Assembly: GCA_017880905.1 (NCBI GenBank)
Contig: JADGRO010000005.1
Coordinates: 1 to 47,202 of the forward strand
Reading direction: 5' to 3'
Source of the DNA: Methylotenera sp.
Lineage (GTDB): Bacteria > Pseudomonadota > Gammaproteobacteria > Burkholderiales > Methylophilaceae
Length of the DNA: 47,202 nt
Positions within the stretch are counted from its first letter, which is position 1, and every line of letters begins with the position of its first letter. A program made the position numbers and the translations under genes. Under the pieces are notes generated by a model. The model was not told the origin of the DNA. It was given only the letters and a program-made list of their open reading frames with translations, and made no database searches. Positions 7,650 through 14,233 of the stretch are shown in pieces.

Positions 7650-7760
7650 TAAAGAAAGGTAAAACAGACAAAAATTGCGCTCAACTACAGTAGAGCTGCA
7701 GCTTTTGACACCGTCACCCCGCGGTATTTCCTAGCGCGCCTTAACATCAAGGCTAGTGTT

Positions 7761-7925
7761 GCGAGGCCGGTCTCCGGGCTCGTGAGGAATTGTTTTGCGC
7801 CTTCCCATGAATAATCACAGTGGCTGGTTGCAAAACTACACTCACTTACCGTTGCGGGGGCAGCATAGGCATTGTTTTATGTCAAAAACAAAAAACGCAC
7901 CTATTTCCCAGTTTCACCATGTTTA
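7761..7925 (-). ncRNA. Cobalamin (adenosylcobalamin) riboswitch upstream of btuB
   Basis: On the minus strand the conserved B12 elements occur in order: TGGTGAAACTGGGAAATAGGTGC (7919-7897 region), GCTGCCCCCGCAACGGTAAG (7865-7846), GCCACTGTG (7824-7816), the B12 box GGGAAGGCGC (7806-7797), and GAGCCCGGAGACCGGCCTCGC (near 7781-7761). Binding of cobalamin represses expression in this family, so btuB (and btuM) should be made when B12 is short. It is followed by about 165 bases of expression platform before the start codon. Confidence 0.95.
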
Positions 7926-7960
7926 AAGAAAAAAACATTGGCACCTAACAACTAAAAGTG

Positions 7961-7966
7961 ATTATA
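7961..7966 (-). promoter_or_regulatory. -10 box of the riboswitch/btuB promoter
   Basis: A perfect TATAAT on the minus strand lies about 35 bases before the first conserved riboswitch element, giving a predicted start near 7954. No good -35 is seen at standard spacing. The rest of 7967-8064 shows nothing else I can name. Confidence 0.5.
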
Positions 7967-8064
7967 ACGAATTTTGTTGAGATTTATAGTGCAAACATAA
8001 ATTAATTTTTATGCAACAAGCATGCAAAACATGTTAAATTACTTTGAATAGCCCACGTTAGCTA

Positions 8065-8093
8065 TTGACTTTAATAGATTTTTTCAATTATAG
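8065..8093 (+). promoter_or_regulatory. Sigma-70 promoter for the zapB-like/zapA genes
   Basis: TTGACT (8065-8070), a 17-base spacer, then TTATAG (8088-8093). The predicted start is about 8100, next to the ATG at 8101, which would make a nearly leaderless mRNA unless another promoter lies upstream. Confidence 0.5.
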
Positions 8094-8100
8094 TGGGATT

Positions 8101-8319
8101 ATGGAAGCTGATTTAAAAAGTTTAGAAGAAAAAATCACCAAGCTTATTTCTTTGTGCAGTAACTTGCGCGAAGAAAATATTCAATTGCGTGACGATTTAT
8201 CTCAGGCGCAACAAGTTACGGATGCGTTAAAAACGAACATGTTGCAGGCTAGCAACAAACTTGAGGGTCTGCTTGAATCGATGCCACCAAGTAGTGAATC
8301 TCTAGGCATAGAATCTTAA
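8101..8319 (+). CDS. Short coiled-coil protein, ZapB-like (TIGR02449 type)
   Basis: A 72-residue, almost wholly helical protein: MEADLKSLEEKITKLISLC, then LREENIQLRDDLSQAQQV and LKTNMLQASNKLEGLLE, with heptad spacing of leucines and charged residues typical of a parallel coiled coil. Proteins of this sort are encoded directly before zapA in many beta- and gammaproteobacteria and are thought to help the division ring, like ZapB. I chose ATG 8101 over an upstream TTG (8065) because that TTG is part of the -35 box and the family begins at this Met. The stop overlaps the zapA start (TAATG), so the two are coupled. Confidence 0.8.
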   Translation: MEADLKSLEEKITKLISLCSNLREENIQLRDDLSQAQQVTDALKTNMLQASNKLEGLLESMPPSSESLGIES

Positions 8320-8624
8320 TGGGTGCTGTAAAACCAGTTGATGTAATGATAATGGGGCGAGAATTTACGGTATCTTGCACCGATGATGAGCGTCAAGGCT
8401 TGCTTGATGCCGTTAATTATCTGGATAAAAAAATGCACGATATTCGCGACGCGGGCAAAGTGGTTGGTGTAGAGCGTATTGCGATTATGGCGGCGCTAAA
8501 TCTATCTCACGAATTACTCAATACTAAAACTGGCGATATTGACATTGGTGATTATAAGCGTAGGATTAGTGCCATGCAGGATCAAATTGATGAAGCTGTG
8601 GTAGCACAAACTAAGCTTTTATAG
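8319..8624 (+). CDS. zapA: Cell division protein ZapA
   Basis: ZapA binds FtsZ and cross-links its filaments at mid-cell. The 101-residue protein has the family layout. An N-terminal globular part carries VDVMIMGREFTVSCTDDERQ and LLDAVNYLDKKMHDIRDAGKV; then comes VERIAIMAALNLSHELL, and then a C-terminal coiled coil (residues ~70-101). The length is typical. It starts by TAATG overlap with the ZapB-like gene and is followed by the 6S RNA gene, the conserved zapA-ssrS arrangement of many proteobacteria. Confidence 0.95.
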   Translation: MGAVKPVDVMIMGREFTVSCTDDERQGLLDAVNYLDKKMHDIRDAGKVVGVERIAIMAALNLSHELLNTKTGDIDIGDYKRRISAMQDQIDEAVVAQTKLL

Positions 8625-8685
8625 GTAGGCCTTTTCACCATCAGTTTTCATCAGTTCGTCACAAGTCAGCTTTAATATCTAGCTT

Positions 8686-8882
8686 GTTTTCTGTGGTGTT
8701 GCTTGAGCTTTATATTCCTTGAACTAGTCTTTGTTATAGGTTTCAGCTCATCAAGTCGCTGTGTGCGCGCTCTAAATTGGGAGTTCTTTTAAGATACCCT
8801 TGGCGAGTGTACCTAACGCGCTTTAGGTTGTTACCACCTGAACTTTTTTGGTTCAGGATAGCGGCTCAGGCAACACCAGAGA
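8686..8882 (+). ncRNA. ssrS: 6S RNA
   Basis: 6S RNA binds the sigma-70 RNA polymerase holoenzyme by mimicking an open promoter. The long terminal stem is plain: CTGTGGTGTTGCTTGAGC (8691-8708) pairs with GCTCAGGCAACACCAGAG (8864-8881). Between the arms lie a large central bulge region and a local hairpin (CCTGAAC/GGTTCAGG, ~8837-8856). Length (~195 nt) and position right behind zapA fit the family. A TAATAT box at 8673-8678 would set the start near 8685. The exact ends are estimates. Confidence 0.88.
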
Positions 8883-8891
8883 GAACAAACT

Positions 8892-9350
8892 ATGCGTTAT
8901 TGGCTAATGAAATCTGAGCCCCGTGATGTGTCAATTGACGATCTTGCGGCTATGCCCAACCAAACGGTAGATTGGTATGGCGTGCGTAATTATCAAGCAC
9001 GCAATTTTATGCGCGATCAAATGAGCATTGGCGATGGGGTACTATTTTATCATTCAAACTGCGAAACACCGGGGATTGCAGGCATTGCAGAGGTGAGCTC
9101 AAGTGCTTATCCAGACCGTTTTCAGTTTGTAAAAGGCCACAAATATTACGACCCTAAGGCTACCCTAGAAACACCGCGTTGGCTAAATGTGGATGTAAAG
9201 TTTGTGCGTAAAACGCGATTATTAAGTTTAAAAGAGTTGCGTGAAACGCCGGAACTTGCGAATTTGCGTATTTTACAGCGTGGTAATCGCTTATCGATTA
9301 CGCCAGTTGACCCGAAAGACTGGGAATTCATTATCAATAAATTAAAATAA
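8892..9350 (+). CDS. EVE-domain protein (THYN1-like)
   Basis: The 152-residue protein is a single EVE domain of the PUA-like fold, which in relatives binds modified bases in nucleic acids. Signatures are MRYWLMKSEP at the start, VDWYGVRNYQARNFMRD near residue 27, IGDGVLFYHSNC near 46, GIAGIAEV near 61, and YYDPKA near 86. In E. coli the gene after ssrS is ygfA (5-formyltetrahydrofolate cyclo-ligase); here an EVE gene takes the place. ATG 8892 is 10 bases after the 6S RNA end and may be read from the same transcript. The actual target of this subgroup is unknown to me. Confidence 0.92.
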   Translation: MRYWLMKSEPRDVSIDDLAAMPNQTVDWYGVRNYQARNFMRDQMSIGDGVLFYHSNCETPGIAGIAEVSSSAYPDRFQFVKGHKYYDPKATLETPRWLNVDVKFVRKTRLLSLKELRETPELANLRILQRGNRLSITPVDPKDWEFIINKLK

Positions 9351-9375
9351 AAAGCCCGCGACGCGGGCTTTTTAG
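9351..9375 (+). terminator. Rho-independent terminator
   Basis: AAAGCCCGC (9351-9359), loop GAC, GCGGGCTTT (9363-9371), then TTA. The stem is nearly perfect and A/T-flanked on both sides, so it can act in both directions between the EVE gene and the convergent beta-propeller gene. Confidence 0.92.
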
Positions 9376-9395
9376 CTAACCAATTCAGGTTAGTA

Positions 9396-10472
9396 TTACC
9401 TAAGTTTGGTGTCTAGGCTACCCATCGCTTTTGGGTACGTCACTAATCCCCAAGGAGCTTGTTTTACTTCAATTTGCTTAGTGGGTTCCAGTGTTTCGGC
9501 ATCTATCACCACAATCGCATCCGATTTGCCGCAAGCTACCATGATTTGCTTGTCGTCTGGGGTAAAGCTAAAGTGCCAACAGCGATTGCCAGTTGGGATA
9601 TCTTTTATTTTTTCGTAAGTTTTAGCATCGTAAACTTCTAACATTTTTGCTTTGTTAGTTGCTACAAAAATACGCTTGCCTGTTTTGTCGAATGAGACAC
9701 CATAAGGCGTTTGGCCAGTATCCACGGCGTGTAGCACTTTAAAATTTTTGTTTAACACCATAAATTTGTTGCCGAATTCCAGCGTGGCGATGTAAGTTTT
9801 GCCGTCTGGCGATACTTTGATACCACGCGGGCGATCGCCATAATCGTGCGTTTTAATAGTTTTGATAAGCTTGCCGGTTTTAATGTTATGCACGGTGATA
9901 GTGTTATCCGCTTCGTTGGTAATCACCAACAATTTACCGTCTTTGCTAAATTCCACGCCTTCAGTTTCTGGGCCCCCTACAATTTCACGTATTTTTTTGC
10001 CTTTTTTCAAGTCAACAATACCGATACGCGCGGGTTCCTTATCATCATCGTCATCTTTTGCGGCATCTTTTCCAGGTTCTGCACCTGCGGCTGTGCCCTG
10101 CGCCAGTGGCGGGCCTGCTTTGGCGCTAGGTTCATAAGAGACAAAAGCTAAATTGCCTTTAACCCGCACAAACTCAGGGTTTTTGCCCACGGGGATTTGT
10201 TTAACCACTTCGTTGGTTGCCGTATCAATCACCGAAATGCTGCCATTTTCGCGTGTTGCGACGATTAAAAATTTACCATCATCGGTCAAGCCTAAGCCGC
10301 GCGGACCTTCGCCTTTCACGTCTATTGTGCCAGAGGTTTCCATGGTATTTAGGTCTATCATTGTCACACCACCATCTTGGCTGGTGACATAGGCTTTGCC
10401 AGCATCAGCAAATGCGCTACTTGTCGCTAATAAACTAATCGCTGCTGTAATTATTTTTATTCTAAAACTCAT
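9396..10472 (-). CDS. Periplasmic YVTN/YncE-type beta-propeller protein
   Basis: The 358-residue protein has a Sec signal peptide (MSFRIKIITAAISLLATSSAFA). About seven YVTN-type blades follow, with repeats such as AYVTSQDGGVTMIDL, FLIVATRENGSISVID, LLVITNEADNTITVHN, TYIATLEFGNKFMVLN and RIFVATNKAKMLEVYD. These form a seven-bladed propeller, usually a binding or scaffold protein in the periplasm. An insertion at residues ~115-148 is low-complexity and very acidic (GKDAAKDDDDDKEPA), splitting the third blade. SD GGAG lies 7 bases before ATG 10472. It follows ilvA by 69 bases on the same strand. Substrate and role are unknown; a cytochrome-linked or metal-related role is only a guess. Confidence 0.8.
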   Translation of the reverse strand: MSFRIKIITAAISLLATSSAFADAGKAYVTSQDGGVTMIDLNTMETSGTIDVKGEGPRGLGLTDDGKFLIVATRENGSISVIDTATNEVVKQIPVGKNPEFVRVKGNLAFVSYEPSAKAGPPLAQGTAAGAEPGKDAAKDDDDDKEPARIGIVDLKKGKKIREIVGGPETEGVEFSKDGKLLVITNEADNTITVHNIKTGKLIKTIKTHDYGDRPRGIKVSPDGKTYIATLEFGNKFMVLNKNFKVLHAVDTGQTPYGVSFDKTGKRIFVATNKAKMLEVYDAKTYEKIKDIPTGNRCWHFSFTPDDKQIMVACGKSDAIVVIDAETLEPTKQIEVKQAPWGLVTYPKAMGSLDTKLR

Positions 10473-10541
10473 TTAATTCTCCAAAAATTCAATTCATGTT
10501 GTTTGGCATGTGTACAACAGTTTGGTTCACACACTAATTTG

Positions 10542-12053
10542 TTAGCCTAAAAACAGCTTATATGCTGGGTTTTTGGTCTCATCCCAATACGGATAACCAA
10601 GGTTTTGTAAAAATGTCGCAAACTCCGCTTTTTCATTGGGTGGTACTTGCATACCCACCAGCACGCGGCCAAAATCTGCACCGTGGTTGCGGTAGTGAAA
10701 TAAGCTGATATTCCAGTTGTGTCCCATGCTGTCTAAAAACTTCATTAAAGCACCTGGTTTTTCGGGGAACTCAAATCTAAATACCACTTCGTTTTCCGCC
10801 TGCGGTGCGTGTCCGCCCACTAAGTGACGCAGGTGTAATTTAGCCATTTCATTATCGGTTAAATCCAGTGCTGGCAAGCCATGAGCTATTAAATCGGCAA
10901 CCAACTTGGTCGATTCAGCAGGGTCGGCAATCGCAACGCCCACAAAAATATGCGCTACTTTAGGGTCAGAGTAGCGGTAATTAAACTCAGTAATATTGCG
11001 GTCACCCAGCAAGCGGCAAAATGTTTTAAACGCACCTGGTTTTTCGGGAATCGTCACAGCCAATACAGCTTCACGTTTTTCACCAATTTCGGCGCGCTCA
11101 GCTACAAAACGCAGGCGGTCGAAGTTCATATTGGCGCCAGAGGCAATACCGACAAGAGTTTTGCCGTGCAAGCCCTCGCGTTCGGCATAGGCTTTTAAAC
11201 CAGCCACAGCCAGCGCACCTGCAGGCTCTAAAATGCTGCGCGTATCTTCAAACACGTCTTTAATTGCGGCACAAATCGCGTCGTTATCCACCACAATCAT
11301 TTCGTCTACGTATTGTTGACACAGTTTGAAAGTATGCTCGCCCACCTGCTTCACGGCAGCGCCATCAGCAAACAAGCCAACTTGGTCTAATATCACGCGT
11401 TTGCCTAGTTTTAGCGATTCTGTCATCGCCTCGGCATCTTTGGCCTCCACGCCTATCACTTTAATCTCTGGGCGCACAGCTTTTACATAGGCCGCAATGC
11501 CTGCAAGCAAGCCGCCGCCTCCCACGCAGCAGAATATCGCTTCTATTGGTTCGGGGTGTTGTTGCAGAATTTCTAACGCAATAGTGCCTTGCCCGGCAAT
11601 CACGTCTGGGTCGTCATATGGGTGCACGAAAGTGAGTTTTTCAGATTTCTCCAGTTCAAGTGCATGCACGTAGGCATCAGAATAACTATCGCCAAATAAA
11701 ACGACCTCAGCGCCACGGTTTTTTACCGCATTCACCTTGATGAGCGGCGTAGTTGTGGGCATTACAATAACTGCTCTGCAGCCCAGCTTTTGTGCGGCTA
11801 GCGCAACGCCTTGCGCATGATTGCCCGCGCTGGCAGCAATGACACCGCGCTTGAGCACATCAGCTGGCAAGCTCGCCATTTTGTTATAAGCACCGCGCAA
11901 TTTAAACGAGAACACGGGCTGCATATCTTCGCGCTTTAGTAGCACACGGCTATTAATGCGTGCCGATAAATTGGGCAGAAATTCTAAAGGCGTTTTTTTT
12001 GCCACATCGTAAACGTGCGAATTTTCTATTTTTTCTTTGTAGTTAAGTGCCAT
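10542..12053 (-). CDS. ilvA: Biosynthetic threonine ammonia-lyase IlvA
   Basis: IlvA deaminates threonine to 2-oxobutanoate, the first step of isoleucine synthesis, and uses PLP. From ATG 12053 the protein is 503 residues. The PLP lysine is Lys51 (FSFKLRGAY). A Gly-rich phosphate loop reads CCVGGGGLLAG, and IASGANMNFDRLR closes the catalytic domain (~residue 310). The rest is two ACT-like regulatory domains (LAVTIPEKPGAFKTF and VVFRFEFPEKPGALMKF), which bind isoleucine and valine in relatives, so it is the long allosteric form. An in-frame ATG at 12083 would add 10 residues, but the -10 box at 12098-12103 places that start too near the transcript 5' end. Confidence 0.96.
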   Translation of the reverse strand: MALNYKEKIENSHVYDVAKKTPLEFLPNLSARINSRVLLKREDMQPVFSFKLRGAYNKMASLPADVLKRGVIAASAGNHAQGVALAAQKLGCRAVIVMPTTTPLIKVNAVKNRGAEVVLFGDSYSDAYVHALELEKSEKLTFVHPYDDPDVIAGQGTIALEILQQHPEPIEAIFCCVGGGGLLAGIAAYVKAVRPEIKVIGVEAKDAEAMTESLKLGKRVILDQVGLFADGAAVKQVGEHTFKLCQQYVDEMIVVDNDAICAAIKDVFEDTRSILEPAGALAVAGLKAYAEREGLHGKTLVGIASGANMNFDRLRFVAERAEIGEKREAVLAVTIPEKPGAFKTFCRLLGDRNITEFNYRYSDPKVAHIFVGVAIADPAESTKLVADLIAHGLPALDLTDNEMAKLHLRHLVGGHAPQAENEVVFRFEFPEKPGALMKFLDSMGHNWNISLFHYRNHGADFGRVLVGMQVPPNEKAEFATFLQNLGYPYWDETKNPAYKLFLG

Positions 12054-12097
12054 ATTTTTAATTACACCAGCGCGGTGTATCATATTGAATTATCAAC

Positions 12098-12103
12098 ATT
12101 ATA
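12098..12103 (-). promoter_or_regulatory. -10 box of the ilvA promoter
   Basis: TATAAT on the minus strand, predicting a start near 12091 and a leader of about 38 bases to ATG 12053. The -35 would fall at the edge of the repeat region (12116-12150), where no clear hexamer is seen. Confidence 0.5.
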
Positions 12104-12115
12104 AACAAAACCGTC

Positions 12116-12204
12116 GCGAGCGGTTGAAGTACACGGCGCACGGAACGCAGAAACCGAGATAGTACGTAATTGTACAGCGAGGTTGTGAGTACCGCACAAC
12201 GCAG
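12116..12204. repeat. Two degenerate direct repeats with internal pairing, between ilvA and rpiA
   Basis: Copy 1 (12116-12150) and copy 2 (12177-12204) share the ordered blocks GCGAG, GTTG, AGTAC, CGCAC and AACGCAG; copy 1 has extra CG, ACGG and GG insertions. The region can also fold. TTGAA (12124-12128) pairs with TTCAA (12208-12212), GTAC (12162-12165) with GTAC (12172-12175), and TTGTG (12183-12187) with CACAA (12195-12199). It lies in the 5' leader region of rpiA and does not look like coding sequence. It may be an intergenic repeat family or a structured leader; I do not recognise a named element. Confidence 0.55.
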
Positions 12205-12240
12205 TAATTCAAGCGCGCAGTAGGTTTTTAAGGAATTAAC

Positions 12241-12900
12241 ATGGCATATACACAAGACGAACTTAAGCAACAAGTAGCCAAAGCGGCAGTCGCTTATGTT
12301 AAAGAAGGTATTATTGGTGTGGGCACAGGCTCTACCGCCAATTACTTTATTGAAGAGTTGGCAAAAGTAAAAGGTAAAATCGATGGCGCAGTGGCCAGCA
12401 GTGAGGCTACAGCCGAGCGTTTACGCGGGCATGGCATTAAAGTGTTCGATTTAAACAGCATCGATAGCATGGATATTTATGTGGATGGTGCGGATGAAAT
12501 TACCGAGCACATGCACATGCTAAAAGGCGGTGGCGGAGCGCTAACGCGCGAGAAAGTTGTGGCCGCAGTGGCCAAAACCTTTATCTGTATTTGTGATGAG
12601 AGCAAATATGTACCCGTGTTAGGCAAGTTTCCGCTGCCTGTAGAAGTGCTGCCGATGGCGCGCAGCTATGTGGCGCGTGAGTTGGTGAAATTGGGTGGTC
12701 AGCCTGTACTCCGCGATTTTACAACCGATAACGGCAATATTATTTTAGATGTGCATAACTTAAAAATTGATGACCCCATTGCCATGGAAGCTAAAATCAA
12801 TCAAATCGTCGGTGTAGTCACCAATGGCTTATTTGCTGCACGTCCAGCTAATGTGTTGTTGTTAGCGACGGCAGATGGTGTGAAAACATACAAAAAATAG
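12241..12900 (+). CDS. rpiA: Ribose-5-phosphate isomerase A
   Basis: RpiA interconverts ribose 5-phosphate and ribulose 5-phosphate in the pentose phosphate pathway; in methylotrophs this also feeds ribulose monophosphate regeneration. The 219 residues match the family. Motifs are [15 protein letters not shown] near residue 26 (phosphate site), [15 protein letters not shown] near 56, YVDGADEI near 81 (catalytic acids), [14 protein letters not shown] near 95 (catalytic Glu and Lys), and [12 protein letters not shown] near 123. SD AAGGA lies 6 bases before ATG 12241. The upstream 130 bases carry the repeat described separately. Confidence 0.97.
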   Translation: MAYTQDELKQQVAKAAVAYVKEGIIGVGTGSTANYFIEELAKVKGKIDGAVASSEATAERLRGHGIKVFDLNSIDSMDIYVDGADEITEHMHMLKGGGGALTREKVVAAVAKTFICICDESKYVPVLGKFPLPVEVLPMARSYVARELVKLGGQPVLRDFTTDNGNIILDVHNLKIDDPIAMEAKINQIVGVVTNGLFAARPANVLLLATADGVKTYKK

Positions 12901-12917
12901 ACTTTGGGCATTAAAGC

Positions 12918-13366
12918 TTAACTTAACCCGAGTTCCTCTAGAGATATTGCTGAGCCGCCCATCTCAACAATGCAGTCTCGTAGATGTTGGTCATTTGTAA
13001 CTAAGGTATATCCCCTTTTCAGTGCCGTTACGCCAATGAGAGCATCTCGGATATTGCCGCGGCTATTCTCGTTTTTTTATTTAGCAATAGCAGAATTCTG
13101 TCGTAGTCACCATTAGCATCACCCCATTCAGCGTTGCCGGATTCAGATACATCCCATACTGCGGCTGCAGTTGGAATGGTATCTTGATCGACAGCATTAA
13201 AGACTGCGAGTAGCTTGATCAAAGGCTCAGATTGTTTAGTAGCCTGAATTTCATTGAGTTGAACGTGCGTTACGTAGAGCTCGCCGCAGCGTGATAGCCT
13301 TAAAGGTTCAATGTTTGCGTCGAGTGCAGCATTGAACGCATTAGTATCAAGCATGAATTGCTTCAT
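12918..13366 (-). pseudogene. PIN-domain ribonuclease (VapC-like), frameshifted
   Basis: From ATG 13366 the frame reads MKQFMLDTNAFN, a typical PIN start with the first catalytic Asp, then LNEIQATK, and stops early at ~13028 after NKKTRIAAAISEMLSLA. Reading one base back at the run of seven A residues (plus-strand T run at 13073-13079) restores a PIN C-terminus. This contains NSRGNIRDALIGVTALKRGY and TLVTNDQHLRDCI, with the other catalytic acids, and ends at a TAA at 12918-12920 (149 residues in all). So the gene is intact except for one base in a homopolymer. No antitoxin gene is adjacent: yggX ends 30 bases upstream. It is either a pseudogene or a sequencing error. Confidence 0.82.
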
Positions 13367-13396
13367 ACCCACTAGCTTAATGTAGAGGCCAAATAA

Positions 13397-13672
13397 TCAT
13401 TCACTCTTGGGCGGCACGTACCCGCTAGCGGTATCTGCGCCTTCACCAAAAAAGTATTTTTCGGTTTGTTCGCTTAAATATTTACGTGCGGCGGGGTCTG
13501 CCAAGCTTAAGCGGTTTTCGTTCACCAGCATGGTTTGTTGCTTTAGCCATGCCGCCCACGCCTCTTTGCTCACATGCATGTAAATGCGTTTGCCCAGCTC
13601 GCCCGGGTAGGGGGGAAAGTCCATGCCGTCTAGCTCTTTACCTAATTTGATGCAATTCACTGTGCGTGCCAT
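13397..13672 (-). CDS. yggX: Probable Fe(2+)-trafficking / oxidative damage protection protein YggX
   Basis: A 91-residue small soluble protein of the YggX family, linked to iron handling and protection of iron-sulfur clusters from oxidation. The N-terminus [27 protein letters not shown] is the family signature with the conserved Cys7; [19 protein letters not shown] and [15 protein letters not shown] follow. A TTG 21 bases upstream would add seven residues, but the family begins at ATG 13672. The frameshifted PIN gene lies 30 bases downstream on the same strand. Confidence 0.95.
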   Translation of the reverse strand: MARTVNCIKLGKELDGMDFPPYPGELGKRIYMHVSKEAWAAWLKQQTMLVNENRLSLADPAARKYLSEQTEKYFFGEGADTASGYVPPKSE

Positions 13673-13773
13673 AAGGTTACTCGTTTGTGCCAAAAACAGT
13701 ATGATAACGCATGTTAAAATTTGCGTAATTAAATTCGTTTAAATAAAAGGTCTAGTTAAATAAGAAAGTAATC

Positions 13774-14142
13774 ATGGAAAGCCCATTTAAAAGTAAAAAT
13801 GGTTTAGAGCGCATTGCCAAGGCGCTTGGTTATTCGATAGCGGGTTTAAAATCTGCGTATAAGCACGAGGCATCCATTCGGCAAGAAGCTTGGTTAATGC
13901 TGGTGTTGGTTCCGCTTGGGTTTTATTTAGGCCACACTAACTTTGAGCGCATTTTTCTAGTAGGCGTGACTTTATTGGTATTTATTGTTGAGCTGCTCAA
14001 TTCTGCGGTTGAGGCGGCGGTAGACCATACTTCTATCGACCATCACGCACTGGCCGCACGCGCTAAAGATATTGGCAGCGCGGCTGTGCTGGTGAGTTTG
14101 ATATTATTTTTTATGGTGTGGGGCTTGATACTTTTTGGCTAA
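13774..14142 (+). CDS. dgkA: Diacylglycerol kinase DgkA
   Basis: DgkA is a small trimeric inner-membrane kinase that recycles diacylglycerol to phosphatidic acid. The 122-residue protein has an amphipathic N-terminus (RIAKALGYSIAGLKSAYKHEASIRQEAW) and three membrane helices (~42-60, ~64-80, ~100-120). The active-site signature VELLNSAVEAAVD is near residue 74 and RAKDIGSAAV near residue 96. Length and motifs are standard. It is divergent from yggX and convergent with xerC, with a REP-like palindrome just behind its stop. Confidence 0.96.
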   Translation: MESPFKSKNGLERIAKALGYSIAGLKSAYKHEASIRQEAWLMLVLVPLGFYLGHTNFERIFLVGVTLLVFIVELLNSAVEAAVDHTSIDHHALAARAKDIGSAAVLVSLILFFMVWGLILFG

Positions 14143-14157
14143 ACACGTGAATATTAT

Positions 14158-14231
14158 ACTGTCACCCTGAACTTGATTCACGGTCTTTGTGTGTTTGCGA
14201 GATTGCGGGTCAAGCCCACAATGACGACAGT
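14158..14231. repeat. REP-like palindromic intergenic repeat
   Basis: The element is bounded by ACTGTC (14158-14163) and its complement GACAGT (14226-14231). Inside are GTCACCCTGAACTTGATTCA and a second hairpin GATTGCGGG-TCAAG-CCCACAAT (one mismatch). The wording is close to the widespread 'gtcaccctgaacttg ... gattgcgggtcaagcccgcaatgac' class of dispersed palindromes. It sits between the convergent ends of dgkA and xerC, where it may also stop transcription from both sides. Confidence 0.7.
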
Positions 14232-14233
14232 TC

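Noticed and set aside
8892-9350. EVE gene as part of a defence island
   Set aside because: No restriction, methylase or other defence gene is adjacent; the flanks are zapA/6S RNA and a periplasmic protein gene.
12054-12083. Upstream ATG as the ilvA start
   Set aside because: It adds ten residues unlike the family N-terminus and would lie only ~8 bases from the predicted transcript start.
13028-13130. Programmed -1 frameshift in the PIN gene
   Set aside because: In frame the site reads T-AAA-AAA-ACG, which is not a standard X-XXY-YYZ slippery heptamer, and no downstream stimulatory stem or upstream SD was evident. A broken gene or sequence error is simpler.
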